From Taishania sp. (lineage in GTDB: Bacteria > Bacteroidota > Bacteroidia > Flavobacteriales_D > Crocinitomicaceae): a DNA stretch of 64,000 nucleotides. Where the stretch lies: the NCBI GenBank assembly GCA_030150045.1, contig JASLGM010000031.1, positions 1 through 64,000 of the forward strand, given 5' to 3'. Below, piece by piece: positions 1 through 9,084 of this stretch (the first letter of the stretch is position 1; each line of letters starts with the position of its first letter). A model generated the notes under the pieces. It was not told where the DNA came from. It searched no databases and was given only the letters and a program-made list of their open reading frames with translations. A program made the position numbers and the translations under genes.

Positions 1-136
1 ATGAATATATAAACTGGTATAACACAAAAAGAATACACTCTTCATTAGGATATTTAACACCCTTAGAAATGGAAGTGAGAATAAGAAGGAAAATTAACAA
101 AGTGGCTTGAAAAAAATGTCACAAATTTAGTAGGTA
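1..136. other. Intergenic, no feature seen
   Basis: AT-rich sequence to the left of the first repeat copy. I see no convincing open reading frame, RNA gene or promoter box here. A gene lying mostly to the left of the window cannot be excluded. Confidence 0.4.
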
Positions 137-388
137 GTTCACACCACAAGTTCCTTTAGGCGGGAACAAAAAAGGATGTCGCTGCCATCCCTAACGCGAT
201 TGGTTTTCAAACGATGGATTGCTTGTTGAGAATAGGATTTTCTGCCAGGGCAGAGCGCGGTAGCTCAACGAACGGGGAAAAGCGTGAATGCGCGTTTACC
301 ACTGCGACCAACGGAAGCACGTGGAAAACGGTACATGAACCTTTTATTCGGAGTTGACTAAAGCGCGTAGACCGTTAAGGCAGCCAAA
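137..388 (-). repeat. Dispersed bipartite element, copy A (3' truncated)
   Basis: Read on the minus strand it begins with the conserved TTTGGCTGCC block and carries the whole 5' module (386 down to 242), closed by the stem CTGCC (379-383) with GGCAG (242-246). The 3' module starts at GCGTTAGGGAT but is cut inside its first hairpin at about 137, so the AGCCCG and AAACGCCC blocks are missing. From 164 to 388 it is nearly identical to copy B at 1.7 kb distance, which suggests recent duplication or gene conversion. It sits directly downstream of, and in the same direction as, the esterase gene. No open reading frame in it looks real. Confidence 0.85.
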
Positions 389-424
389 TAAAGAAAAATT
401 GTATATAAAAATTAGAAATGCATA

Positions 425-1585
425 TTATGCTTTCTTTTTCTTGCTTCCCTTCTTCATATTCATTTGCTCCTCAACTCTTTGTACAGCGGCGTCAACTTGT
501 GGCTTCATTTGAGGATTATTCACAATTGTCTCATACATTTTCTGAAAATACAGCAAGGCTTTTTCAAAATCTTTTTGTTCTTCGTAATGTTCTCCTAAAG
601 AATAGAGTGCAAAAAGCTTAGTCATGGCTTTCAAATCATAGGATAAAATATGTGTGAAAAAAGAGTGAAATTCTTCTGGCGAAACAACCTCCTCAAACGC
701 CATGATATCCTGAATAGATGGCGTATAATCGCATTGATACAATTCATTTTTAGCATGGACGATACTATCCAACATTTGTGTTTTATTTGAAGACAGAGCA
801 ATTACTTCAATTTCCTTTTCGGTTAAATTTACTAAGGGTCGAAAAAACTTTTTAACGTAATCTTCAATTCCACCTAGAGGAATGTCAAAATGATCTCTAT
901 CATCAAAAATCTTTGTTGTGATATTTGAATATGAACTGCTATCACGCCCTTTTAGCGTGTTCAAATTTACTACAAACTGCAAACGAGAATCTTCCGTGCC
1001 TGAATAGCAGTACATCGGTATTTTCTTCCCTTCATTAAAAGAATAATAATCTTCTTTAGTAAACAAAAGTCCAGATAAAATGCAAGCTGAATTTAGATTG
1101 TCGATGTTTTTATATAAGATAAAATCAGCGCCACTACTGTGCCCTATCGCATGCAAACCTCCTCTATTGGGAAATAACTGTGTCAAGACAGAATCCACCT
1201 CAATGTTTACAAACTTTGAAAATCTACCATCTGATTCTACTCCTAATTCAGCCGCTCTACCTTTATTTGGAATCCCCACTAAAATAAAGGATGGTAAATC
1301 CATTTTATTTTGTGAAAACTTGATGAGTCCTGCGGTATATTGGTATAACAATTCAGGATCAAAAATTAGTATAACTGGTGTTTTATTAATTACGGAATCC
1401 GCTGGTGAGAAATCATAATACATGTGTTGGATAAAAATATCTCGCTCTTGATTAAAAATTTTTGATGAGATTTTTGTGCTGTAATCCTTAGTCACCACAG
1501 GATCTTGGGCGAATAAATGGTTATAAAAAAAAAGGGTTGCCAAAAACAGCAGGGCAATTGAATCGTTTTTTCTGGTTTTCTTCAT
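425..1585 (-). CDS. Secreted alpha/beta-hydrolase (esterase-like) with C-terminal TPR
   Basis: 386 residues. An N-terminal signal peptide ends near FAQ (about residue 27). The body resembles the putative esterase family (Esterase D / Fes-like). It has a GHSSG nucleophile elbow with Ser about 150, a likely acid in GTEDS (about 199) and a likely His in DRDHFD (about 232). The last ~70 residues look like a tetratricopeptide pair (LGEHYEEQKDFEKALLYF), an arrangement seen in other Bacteroidota esterases of this type. The protein ends in a lysine-rich tail. The substrate cannot be read from sequence; release of acyl or feruloyl esters is only a family-level guess. The gene stands alone, flanked on both sides by copies of the dispersed element. 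Confidence 0.75.
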   Translation of the reverse strand: MKKTRKNDSIALLFLATLFFYNHLFAQDPVVTKDYSTKISSKIFNQERDIFIQHMYYDFSPADSVINKTPVILIFDPELLYQYTAGLIKFSQNKMDLPSFILVGIPNKGRAAELGVESDGRFSKFVNIEVDSVLTQLFPNRGGLHAIGHSSGADFILYKNIDNLNSACILSGLLFTKEDYYSFNEGKKIPMYCYSGTEDSRLQFVVNLNTLKGRDSSSYSNITTKIFDDRDHFDIPLGGIEDYVKKFFRPLVNLTEKEIEVIALSSNKTQMLDSIVHAKNELYQCDYTPSIQDIMAFEEVVSPEEFHSFFTHILSYDLKAMTKLFALYSLGEHYEEQKDFEKALLYFQKMYETIVNNPQMKPQVDAAVQRVEEQMNMKKGSKKKKA

Positions 1586-1766
1586 AAGATATATTTTCAG
1601 TTTTTATGTAATGTAGTTCATACGAAATTTTCAGATGTCACGTCTAAATCAACGTCAATTACCTGTACTAATATAAAAATAATTACACTTAAATAACCAA
1701 ATCAGGCATTTCAAGCTGTAATTAAATCACTTTAAACCAATTCATTGATTTTTGAAGCTACTTTTA

Positions 1767-2097
1767 TTTTGGGCGTTTCCGCTTCACCTTCCCAATACTT
1801 TGGGGATGGTGAAGCGGTCGGGCTATTCGCTATATCTTTTTTGTTCACTCCACAAGTTCCTTGATGCAGGAACAAAAAAGGATGTCGCTGCCATCCCTAA
1901 CGCGATTGGTTTTCAAACGACGGATTGCTTGGTTGAGAATTGAATTTTCTGCCAGGGCGAAGCGGCGGTAGCTCAACGAACGGGGAAAAAGCGTGAATGC
2001 GCGTTTACCACTGCGACCAACGAAAGCACGTGGAAAACGGTGCATGAACCTTTTATTCGGAGTTGACTAAAGCACGTAGACCGTTAAGGCAGCCAAA
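1767..2097 (-). repeat. Dispersed bipartite element, copy B (full length)
   Basis: A complete copy read on the minus strand, from TTTGGCTGCC (2097) to AAACGCCCAAAA (1767). The 5' module is closed by CTGCC (2088-2092) pairing with GGCAG (1949-1953). The 3' module holds hairpin 1 (1834-1883, outer stem AAAAAAG/CTTTTTT) and hairpin 2 (1779-1817, stem CCGCTTCACC/GGTGAAGCGG on the plus strand). It follows the stop codon of the outer membrane barrel gene in the same direction. The small open reading frames inside it are fortuitous. Confidence 0.88.
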
Positions 2098-2169
2098 TCA
2101 TAGAACGAATTATTAATTACATCAAATGAATGATAACATTCGAGCAACAATGACTACAATTATTGAATT

Positions 2170-2742
2170 TTATTTTCCGATTTTTAATCTATAGGCTAAA
2201 GATATTCCTACATAACTGGTATTGGATTTTTCCTTTTCTTGAGGGTCACGAGATAAATAACCAGGAGTGTAACGGTAAAATGCCTTTGCGATCATGTCAT
2301 TATTTCCAACTGGGAATTTCACGCCAACTGCTGCATGACCAGCCACATAGTAGGAAGAATAATTAAACGGAATTTCCACGGTGGGACCTAATTCAGCAAT
2401 GAATTTTGTTGTTCCAGCCGTATTGTAGCGCACAAGAATGGGAATATTGATACTTGTGACATTTGAAGTGGTTTCAGGAAAAGTACCGAATTTACCTGCT
2501 TCTAGTTGAGCTATCCAAAAATAATTTCGTACAAAACTAGCTCCAACAACTAAATTAAATCGTTTATCGTCAAAGATGCTAACGTTTAACCCTAACCCGT
2601 ACCCCCCTTTCCCTTTGAAAGAGGCGGTATTCGTTGTTAAAAACGTACCCATCACTTCTAACTCAGGTACAACCTGTGTAAAAGTATAATTACTGAAGAA
2701 ACAAATTATGGATAAGAAAGGAAGAAAGAATAACCGTTTCAT
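2170..2742 (-). CDS. Small outer membrane beta-barrel protein (porin-like)
   Basis: About 190 residues with a signal peptide (MKRLFFLPFLSIICFF). The rest shows alternating hydrophobic and polar residues and glycine turns (GKGGYGLGLNVSIF, VVGASFVRNYF, VGISLAYRLKIG), as in an eight-strand outer membrane barrel ending on an amphipathic strand. An ATG six bases upstream (2748) would add MH; I chose 2742 because it starts directly with the basic signal-peptide region. No ligand-binding motif is visible, so the role (porin, adhesin or structural) is unknown. Copy B of the dispersed element follows its stop codon. Confidence 0.65.
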   Translation of the reverse strand: MKRLFFLPFLSIICFFSNYTFTQVVPELEVMGTFLTTNTASFKGKGGYGLGLNVSIFDDKRFNLVVGASFVRNYFWIAQLEAGKFGTFPETTSNVTSINIPILVRYNTAGTTKFIAELGPTVEIPFNYSSYYVAGHAAVGVKFPVGNNDMIAKAFYRYTPGYLSRDPQEKEKSNTSYVGISLAYRLKIGK

Positions 2743-2805
2743 GTGCATACTTTTAGTTGTTTGATACTATAAAGAAAGCAATTATTATGAACATAGCATC
2801 TCAAA

Positions 2806-2846
2806 TAAAAAAACCTCAACTAGTAGAACTAATTGAGGTTTTTAAA
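2806..2846. terminator. Bidirectional intrinsic terminator
   Basis: An inverted repeat AACCTCAA/TTGAGGTT around an AT-rich loop, flanked by A-run on the left and T-run on the right. It can end transcription on either strand. It lies just downstream of the phosphate transporter (minus strand) and upstream of the barrel gene. Confidence 0.75.
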
Positions 2847-2862
2847 TATTTTCTTCATTGAA

Positions 2863-3945
2863 TTAAGTCAATGAGGATATCAAGAGATAAGTTAACGATG
2901 CAACGATTGCAGAAATCGGAATGGTCATGATCCAAGCCCATAACAATTTAACGGTTACTCCCCATCTTACAGCGGAGACACGTTTTGTTACACCTACTCC
3001 GATGATTGCTCCAGTGATGGTATGTGTTGTCGAAACCGGAATTCCTAAATGTTCAGCAATATAAAGTGTTGCAGCTCCAGCAGTCTCAGCACTTACCCCT
3101 TCTAAGGAAGTTACTTTGGTGATTTTTGTACCCATTGTCTTTACGATTTTCCAACCTCCAGACATGGTTCCTAAACCAATTACGATGAATGAGGTTAATG
3201 GCACCCATCCGTAATGCTCTGTAAAGTATTTGAAGTCGCCGTCTCCACCTGTGTAAAGTCCATCACCAAGTACATTGTAGTGGTAATAAATTACCGCTGC
3301 ACCGATGATACCCATTACTTTCTGTGCATCATTTGCTCCGTGTCCTAAACTGAACAAAGCGGATGAAACCAACTGTAGCCTTTTAAACCATTTGTCGGCT
3401 TTATGAGGTGTTGTTTTCTTGCAAATATGCATAATGATTATGGTGATGAAATAAGCCATTATCATCCCTAAGAGAGGAGCCAAGAAAATAAACATGATGA
3501 TTGGTATTACTTTTGCCAAGTTGATTACTTGTGCCCAATCCACGGATGTTCCTGAGATGGCAGCTTTTTGGTAAGCAAAAGTAAGTGCTGCCCCCATGAA
3601 TCCACCAATTAAGGTGTGTGAAGAAGAAGATGGTAATCCAAACTTCCAAGTCACTAGATTCCAGAAAATAGCTGCTACCAATCCGGCGAGTATGACCTCA
3701 AGGTTTATGAAGTCAATGAACACGGTTTTCGCAATGGTATTACCAATTTTAAATTCTCCAATTACGTAAGCGGAAATAAAGTAAGCTACGAAGTTGAAGA
3801 ATGCAGCCCAAAGTACAGCTTGGAAAGGCGTCAATACACGTGTGGCTACAATAGTTGCGATTGAGTTTGCTGCATCGTGGAATCCATTGATGAAGTCAAA
3901 AACAAATGCTAAAATAATGATGGTTATTAATAAGCTAAAATCCAT
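2863..3945 (-). CDS. Inorganic phosphate transporter, PiT family
   Basis: 360 residues, about ten membrane segments. It has the two inverted PiT signature halves, GFHDAANSIATIVATRV near residue 21 and GHGANDAQKVMGIIGAAV near residue 203. Each half also has its companion motif, GLPSSSSHTLIGG and GIPVSTTHTITG. PiT proteins are secondary symporters that bring in phosphate, often as a metal-phosphate complex, across the cytoplasmic membrane. It is encoded 28 bases downstream of a DUF47 protein, the usual partner, and the two form an operon. The length is normal for the short bacterial PiT type. Confidence 0.93.
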   Translation of the reverse strand: MDFSLLITIIILAFVFDFINGFHDAANSIATIVATRVLTPFQAVLWAAFFNFVAYFISAYVIGEFKIGNTIAKTVFIDFINLEVILAGLVAAIFWNLVTWKFGLPSSSSHTLIGGFMGAALTFAYQKAAISGTSVDWAQVINLAKVIPIIMFIFLAPLLGMIMAYFITIIIMHICKKTTPHKADKWFKRLQLVSSALFSLGHGANDAQKVMGIIGAAVIYYHYNVLGDGLYTGGDGDFKYFTEHYGWVPLTSFIVIGLGTMSGGWKIVKTMGTKITKVTSLEGVSAETAGAATLYIAEHLGIPVSTTHTITGAIIGVGVTKRVSAVRWGVTVKLLWAWIMTIPISAIVASLTYLLISSLT

Positions 3946-3973
3946 GATTTTCTATTTGAAATGAAAAATAAGA

Positions 3974-4624
3974 TTAAGCGTATTTCACCATAACGCCTTC
4001 TAACACATTTGAAACAACTTTTGTTTTATCTGTTGCCGTTTCTAAAGCCGTCAATACTTCTTTGTATTTAATCACTGTTTTGAAATCGTTTTCTTTCTCA
4101 AAAAGTTCAGCTACTGATTTATCGTGTACTTTATCAGCTTTCAATTCTAATTCGTGGATTTTTTTACAAATAACCGCGATGTGCGTTAATTTTTTGCTTC
4201 CAGCTAAACATTCTACTCCTTTCTTAATCAATTGACAAGATTCGAAGTTGATTTCAGTTAGTTTACGTATTGCCTTTGTGATATCATCAACTTGGTATAG
4301 ATTCATACGTGTTGCGGCATCACACAAATAATCTGATGTATCATCAATTGTCGTGATAAGTGCGTGAATGTCTTCACGGTCAAAAGGTGTCAAGAAGTTG
4401 CGTTGTAACTCTAAGTTTACTTGTCTCACCAAGTTGTCTCCTTCTTGTTCTAGACGGTCTATTTTGTTAAAATAGTCTTCACGTTCCACTTTTGGTACAT
4501 TTACCAAATGATCAAGTGTGCTAGCGATCTCTAATAAATTAGCGGATGCTTTTTCCAATAATGGAATAAATTTTGTGTCCTTAGGAACCAAAAATTGAAG
4601 AATGTTGTTAATTGTCTTACTCAT
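3974..4624 (-). CDS. DUF47 / PhoU-like PiT accessory protein
   Basis: 216 residues, soluble and all-helical, with the DUF47 pattern (LVPKDTKFIPLLEKA at the N terminus, RLEQEGDNLVRQV, TPFDREDIHALITTIDD). These proteins are distant PhoU relatives and in several bacteria modulate the adjacent PiT transporter. The TPFDREDI segment is the most conserved part and is intact. It is the first gene of a two-gene operon with the transporter; a good TAnnTTTG box lies 18 bases upstream. Confidence 0.9.
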   Translation of the reverse strand: MSKTINNILQFLVPKDTKFIPLLEKASANLLEIASTLDHLVNVPKVEREDYFNKIDRLEQEGDNLVRQVNLELQRNFLTPFDREDIHALITTIDDTSDYLCDAATRMNLYQVDDITKAIRKLTEINFESCQLIKKGVECLAGSKKLTHIAVICKKIHELELKADKVHDKSVAELFEKENDFKTVIKYKEVLTALETATDKTKVVSNVLEGVMVKYA

Positions 4625-4641
4625 AACTCTAATTGATAGTG

Positions 4642-4649
4642 CAAATGTA
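4642..4649 (-). promoter_or_regulatory. Putative -7 box of the phosphate transport operon
   Basis: TACATTTG on the minus strand matches the Bacteroidota TAnnTTTG -7 consensus. A TTG about 18 bases further upstream (4668-4670) could be the -33 element. The box lies 18 bases before the DUF47 start codon. Confidence 0.55.
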
Positions 4650-4789
4650 TTTGCCCAATATTAATTCAATGTTAACAAAGCTTTATTCCTATCACCTTTT
4701 TTCGACAAAAAGAATAACCGCTGCGAATTTAGGGGTTTCATCACGAAAAAAAATGCTTTCTCCCGCAAAGTTTGATTAATTTTATTCTT

Positions 4790-6754
4790 ATGCAACATAA
4801 CAATTCACTTTCTCAAGAGTCTTCTCCGTATTTATTACAACACGCACAGAATCCTGTGGCGTGGCATGCATGGTCCGACTCTGTATTTGAACTTGCTCAA
4901 AAAGAGAATAAACTTATTCTTATCAGCATTGGCTATTCCACCTGCCATTGGTGTCATGTAATGGAAAAAGAGTCTTTTGAGAATGAGGAGGTTGCTCAAT
5001 TCATGAATACACATTTCATCAATGTAAAAGTGGATCGTGAAGAGCATCCGGATGTAGATAAGGTGTATATGAATGCCGTTCAAATTATGACTGGAAAAGG
5101 AGGGTGGCCTTTAAATTGTTTTGCTCTTCCGGATGGGACACCTGTTTATGGGGGGACCTATTTCCCAACCCAACAATGGTTACATATTCTGAATTCATTG
5201 GCACAAATTTATTCGAAAACGCCAGAAAAAATGTTAGAATATGGTGAACAACTAAAAAGTGGTTTGGTTCAATCTCGGGATGGCATTCTTCTTTCCCCTC
5301 GTTTCCAACATCAATTAGAAGAACAATTACATGAAACCATCAAGCGTTGGAAACCTCGGTTGGATTTTGAATGGGGCGGATTAAATCGGGCTCCTAAATT
5401 CCCGTTGCCATCAAACATTGACTTTCAATTGATGTACGCTTCCTATTTTTCTGACAGCACCTTGGAAGAATATACTTTCAACACTTTAAATCAAATGGCA
5501 TTCGGTGGCATTTTTGATCATCTAGATGGCGGCTTTTCACGTTACTCAGTAGATCACGAATGGAAGCTTCCCCATTTTGAAAAAATGCTTTATGACAATG
5601 CACAGCTATTAATTTCATATGCTGATGCTTATCGTTTACAACCTTCCCCGTTATACAAAACGGTAATCGATAAAACCTTTAATTGGCTTCAAGAACAAAT
5701 GCTAGATGCTAATGGCGGTTATTATTCTGCCCTTGATGCGGATACTGAAGGTGTTGAAGGGAAATTTTATGTTTGGACTTTAGAAGAGTTAAAAAATTGC
5801 TTAGGAGAACGCTTTGAAGAAGCTGCTTATATTTTTGATTTTTCTCAAAATGCGCATTGGGAAAATGGTAATTATGTTTTGCGTAGAAATAATTATGTTG
5901 CTTACACCTGTCAAGCACTTGGTATTTCCTTTGAAGAACTCGAAGAAAAAGTCGCTGAGTTGACTGAGTTGCTAAATCAGGTGCGTTGTAAACGTATTTC
6001 TCCTGGATTAGATCATAAACAACTAACGACTTGGAACGCCCTTTTATTAAAAGCCTTTTGTCATTGTTATCTCTTATTTAAAGATGAGAAATTCAACACT
6101 GCTGCTAAACGATTATTCACTTGGTTCCAAACTTATGTAACAAAAGACAACAAAGTCTTTAGAGTAGTAACCAATAATGTGTCAAAATTAGACGGTACTT
6201 TAGATGATTATACCTTCTTGATGGATGCTTTTACATATTATGCTATCACTTTCAAGGATCAATCAGCCCTTGACCAAGTCCAACTTTGGATAGAAAAAAT
6301 AGATGCGGACTTCATCGACGCTTCATCTGGTTTATACTATTTTACGGAAGAAAAGAGCAATGTTTTCTATAGAGATATTGATGTTAGTGACAATGTATTG
6401 CCTTGCGCCAATTCAGTCATCGCTAATGTATTTATCCATCTTGCCATATTAAAAGATGACCATACATTGCTAGAGCGTTCCCAAAACATGTTACAACAAG
6501 TATTAGAAGACATTCCCCACTATGGTTCTGCTTATTCTAACTGGGCTCTACTCATGATGAAACATCACTTTGGAATGAAAAAACTGAAAATTAACAGAAG
6601 TTTATCTTTAGATGAGCATGTGGATTGTAACTTTATGCCAAATGTCTTCGTATGTGAAGATACGCAAATCAAGACTTCATTACTTTGTTCAATGCACGCT
6701 TGTTCACCAATTAATTTATTGGAAGATGGTTGGATTGAAAAATGTCGTTATTAA
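4790..6754 (+). CDS. Thioredoxin-domain DUF255 protein (YyaL/SSP411-like)
   Basis: 654 residues from the ATG at 4790; an upstream in-frame TTG is less likely. The N terminus has the family opening NSLSQESSPYLLQHAQNPV and a thioredoxin-like domain with CHWCH (about 52-56), followed by DREEHPDVDKVYM. The middle and C-terminal parts form an alpha/alpha toroid of the glycosidase-like type, with LPHFEKMLYDNAQLL. These proteins are widespread and often annotated as thioredoxin-domain or N-acylglucosamine epimerase-like; their reaction is not established. The C-terminal ~100 residues, including a Cys-containing tail, are intact. Its last 13 bases overlap the next gene. Confidence 0.88.
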   Translation: MQHNNSLSQESSPYLLQHAQNPVAWHAWSDSVFELAQKENKLILISIGYSTCHWCHVMEKESFENEEVAQFMNTHFINVKVDREEHPDVDKVYMNAVQIMTGKGGWPLNCFALPDGTPVYGGTYFPTQQWLHILNSLAQIYSKTPEKMLEYGEQLKSGLVQSRDGILLSPRFQHQLEEQLHETIKRWKPRLDFEWGGLNRAPKFPLPSNIDFQLMYASYFSDSTLEEYTFNTLNQMAFGGIFDHLDGGFSRYSVDHEWKLPHFEKMLYDNAQLLISYADAYRLQPSPLYKTVIDKTFNWLQEQMLDANGGYYSALDADTEGVEGKFYVWTLEELKNCLGERFEEAAYIFDFSQNAHWENGNYVLRRNNYVAYTCQALGISFEELEEKVAELTELLNQVRCKRISPGLDHKQLTTWNALLLKAFCHCYLLFKDEKFNTAAKRLFTWFQTYVTKDNKVFRVVTNNVSKLDGTLDDYTFLMDAFTYYAITFKDQSALDQVQLWIEKIDADFIDASSGLYYFTEEKSNVFYRDIDVSDNVLPCANSVIANVFIHLAILKDDHTLLERSQNMLQQVLEDIPHYGSAYSNWALLMMKHHFGMKKLKINRSLSLDEHVDCNFMPNVFVCEDTQIKTSLLCSMHACSPINLLEDGWIEKCRY

Positions 6755-7650
6755 TAAATCAAACACAATATCCCTTGAAATATACTTTTCTTTTTTTAGT
6801 TTCTTTCTTACCTTCCTTTCTCTTTTCACAAGTATTGAATAACACTAATGGTGAGGCTTTTAGTGACAAACCCTTTTTTAATGAATCTTTTATTCTTCAA
6901 AATAAAATAAAATCCATTAAAGGTCAATTCAACTACAAAAGAACACGACAGGCAATGATAGAAAAGAATTATTACTATGTCTACAATTTTGATGAAAAAG
7001 GGCGTTTGGTATCTACATACGAAACGCGTAAAGATGACGGGAGTGTAGACACAACATGGAATGTATATTTGTACAATGCAGCGAGTCAATTAATGGAACA
7101 TAAACGTGGTAATGCAAATGGTAAGACTAGTAACGTTTATATTTATGATGGTGATCGCCAAATCCGTGAGGAATTTTGGACAGAATCTATTGATTCAACA
7201 GGAAAACAAACGCGCCTTTTATTTAACTCAGAATCCATTGTTCATTCAGAATATTTAAACCAACAGCGTGAGAAACACTATAACTCATACGGATTACCTT
7301 ATTTAGAAAAGACAACTTATACTGATTCTTTAGGTTATAGATCTAGTGAGGAAACACGTATGTTAATGACAAATACACTTCTAAGGAAAACATTTTACTA
7401 CAACGAGAAAGGATATCTTTCAAAGCAATTTATTTATGACGATTCAAAAACGCCAACAGAATCTTACGAATACACCTACGATCAGTTTGGGAACTTGATT
7501 CAAACTTACTATTATAAAGACGGAATATTTACCACTGACACACAAATAGTATACAATGATCAAAGTCGTTTAATGACAGCTGTTATTATCCGAGAAGTAG
7601 CGACCGATTTTATTATGGTCCTACGTTTTAAAGGATATGAGTATTATTGA
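6742..7650 (+). CDS. Secreted protein with RHS/YD-like repeats, unknown function
   Basis: 302 residues. A long N-terminal hydrophobic stretch ends at FSQ (about residue 30), so it is probably exported. The rest has repeated tyrosine-rich units such as YVYNFDEKGRLVS, YLYNAASQL, VYIYDGDRQ, FYYNEKGYL and YTYDQFGNL. These resemble the YD/RHS beta-hairpin repeats of Bacteroidota surface proteins, but there is no C-terminal toxin or core domain, and no sorting signal is visible. It overlaps the end of the DUF255 gene by 13 bases in another frame, so the two are probably co-transcribed. I do not recognise a specific function. Confidence 0.6.
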   Translation: MSLLINQTQYPLKYTFLFLVSFLPSFLFSQVLNNTNGEAFSDKPFFNESFILQNKIKSIKGQFNYKRTRQAMIEKNYYYVYNFDEKGRLVSTYETRKDDGSVDTTWNVYLYNAASQLMEHKRGNANGKTSNVYIYDGDRQIREEFWTESIDSTGKQTRLLFNSESIVHSEYLNQQREKHYNSYGLPYLEKTTYTDSLGYRSSEETRMLMTNTLLRKTFYYNEKGYLSKQFIYDDSKTPTESYEYTYDQFGNLIQTYYYKDGIFTTDTQIVYNDQSRLMTAVIIREVATDFIMVLRFKGYEYY

Positions 7651-7665
7651 TGGAAAAGAAGTCTT

Positions 7666-8673
7666 TTACCTTTTCGTATGATGGAAAAGAAGAACATTTT
7701 TGACTGACTCATGAAGGTTTAAGAAAGTGTAGCTTAATTCGTTTTTTACTTTTCCATTACAGTAGCGGATACTCGCAACTGCTGCCTTAGCTGAATCATG
7801 AGATAATGCCGGTTTAACACCTATCCATCTACCTATTTGCTCCATTACCTTTGCCATCAAAACGATTGTTCTTGAAGACACTGCATATCTTGGTTTTCTT
7901 ACGCCACCTTCTTCGCTAATAACATCCATAATTGTTTTGAAAGAAGTATTTTCACCAACAAGTAAGTACGCTTCGTTTGATTTATTACTTTCCATCAGTT
8001 GATGCATAATTCTAGCGACATCTCTTGCATCAACGATTGCGTTAGTACCTTTGGTATAAAACGGCTGTCCCTTTAAAACAGTTTTAAAAATAGCAATAGA
8101 ACTTTGTGTCAAAGGTGCTGCGCCGAAAATGATAGTAGGTTGTACAACAATTGCTGACAGACCTTCTTCTACCCCTCTCCAAACTTCATTTTCACCATGT
8201 TTCTTAGAAATTGCATATCCAGATTTACCATCATAGGATGTCCATTTTGATTTTTCCGAAATGTATTCATCCATCTTATCGCTTCCTAAGGCTGCTACAG
8301 AACTCATATGGACTAATTTCTCAATTCCGAAGTGCAAACACATGTTCACGACATTTGCTGTGCCTTGAACATTGACTTCTAATAGTTTTTGGTAATCTAA
8401 GCGATGGAATGATACTAATGCAGCACAATGGTAAACCTTTTTAACACCTCCAAACACATTTTTCAGCGTGACTAAATCTAAAATGTCTACCTTTTCCCAC
8501 TGAAGTCTTTCTTCTATTAATGAAGAAGGTATACCATAGTAAGAAAGTACTTGGAGTGCTTGATTTTTTTTCTCTTCAGAACGATAGAGTGCTAAAATAG
8601 AAGAATGATCTGGCAACAACTCTGCAAGTAAATGCGTTCCGACAAGACCTGTTGCACCTGTAATAAGTATCAT
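7666..8673 (-). CDS. NAD(P)-dependent epimerase/dehydratase (extended SDR)
   Basis: 335 residues. The N-terminal Rossmann motif is ITGATGLVGTHLL (GxxGxxG), and the catalytic pair is in YAISK (about residues 174-178), with an upstream SSVAALG serine segment. The overall pattern resembles the dihydroflavonol-4-reductase-like group of extended short-chain dehydrogenases common in Bacteroidota. The natural substrate, sugar nucleotide or ketone, cannot be told from sequence. It is convergent with the secreted-repeat gene, with only 15 bases between stops, and a 48-base gap separates it from the alkyltransferase-like gene upstream. Confidence 0.82.
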   Translation of the reverse strand: MILITGATGLVGTHLLAELLPDHSSILALYRSEEKKNQALQVLSYYGIPSSLIEERLQWEKVDILDLVTLKNVFGGVKKVYHCAALVSFHRLDYQKLLEVNVQGTANVVNMCLHFGIEKLVHMSSVAALGSDKMDEYISEKSKWTSYDGKSGYAISKKHGENEVWRGVEEGLSAIVVQPTIIFGAAPLTQSSIAIFKTVLKGQPFYTKGTNAIVDARDVARIMHQLMESNKSNEAYLLVGENTSFKTIMDVISEEGGVRKPRYAVSSRTIVLMAKVMEQIGRWIGVKPALSHDSAKAAVASIRYCNGKVKNELSYTFLNLHESVKNVLLFHHTKR

Positions 8674-8721
8674 TCTATAATTTTAGTTTAGCAAATTTAC
8701 AATAAGAAATTTGATTGTAGC

Positions 8722-9084
8722 CTACGCGTCTTGAAAATCCAACTCTTCTAAAGGATTCCAAACAAGATCATGAAAATTTTGGATGTGATCATCTATTACA
8801 AAAACGCCTTCCTCTTTCAGGAGTTCTTCCATTTTTGATGGAGTTTCAAAGTGGTGTTTTCCAGTAATCATTCCATTCCTATTAACTACTCGGTGAGCTG
8901 GAATCGGTATTATTCTTTTGTGAGAATTCGAAAGTATCATTCCTACTAACCGACTACTTTTCCCCACACCTAATGCTTTTGCGATGAGGCCATATGTGCA
9001 AACTCTTCCTTTAGGGATGTGTTGAACAAGTGCATATACAGCCTCATCAAAGCTAATGTTTTGTTTGTCTTTTAGGTTATTCAA
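8722..9084 (-). CDS. Alkyltransferase-like (ATL) protein of the MGMT family
   Basis: 120 residues, only the DNA-binding domain of O6-alkylguanine-DNA alkyltransferase. Helix-turn-helix features are visible (PKGRVCTYGLIAKALG) and an asparagine hinge-like SNSHKRIIPIPAHRV. The active-site motif PCHRV reads PAHRV, so the acceptor cysteine is replaced by alanine. Such ATL proteins bind alkylated guanine without removing the alkyl group and pass the lesion to nucleotide excision repair in species where they were tested. The start is TTG at 9084; there is no ATG before the conserved domain. It overlaps the 3' end of glmS by 8 bases, suggesting translational coupling. Confidence 0.85.
   Translation of the reverse strand: MNNLKDKQNISFDEAVYALVQHIPKGRVCTYGLIAKALGVGKSSRLVGMILSNSHKRIIPIPAHRVVNRNGMITGKHHFETPSKMEELLKEEGVFVIDDHIQNFHDLVWNPLEELDFQDA

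Noticed and set aside
1752..2045. Short reading frames within repeat copy B
   Set aside because: They lie entirely in the dispersed element, are not kept in other copies, and have no other sign of coding.
137..2097. Insertion sequence from the paired repeats A and B
   Set aside because: The enclosed gene is an esterase, not a transposase, and I see no target-site duplications at the repeat ends.
4772..4790. TTG start for the DUF255 gene
   Set aside because: The ATG at 4790 gives the family N terminus directly; the extra residues add nothing recognisable.
7648..7695. 13-base direct repeat GATGGAAAAGAAG, 30 bases apart
   Set aside because: It is a single pair in an AT-rich gene-end region between convergent genes; no larger structure supports it.
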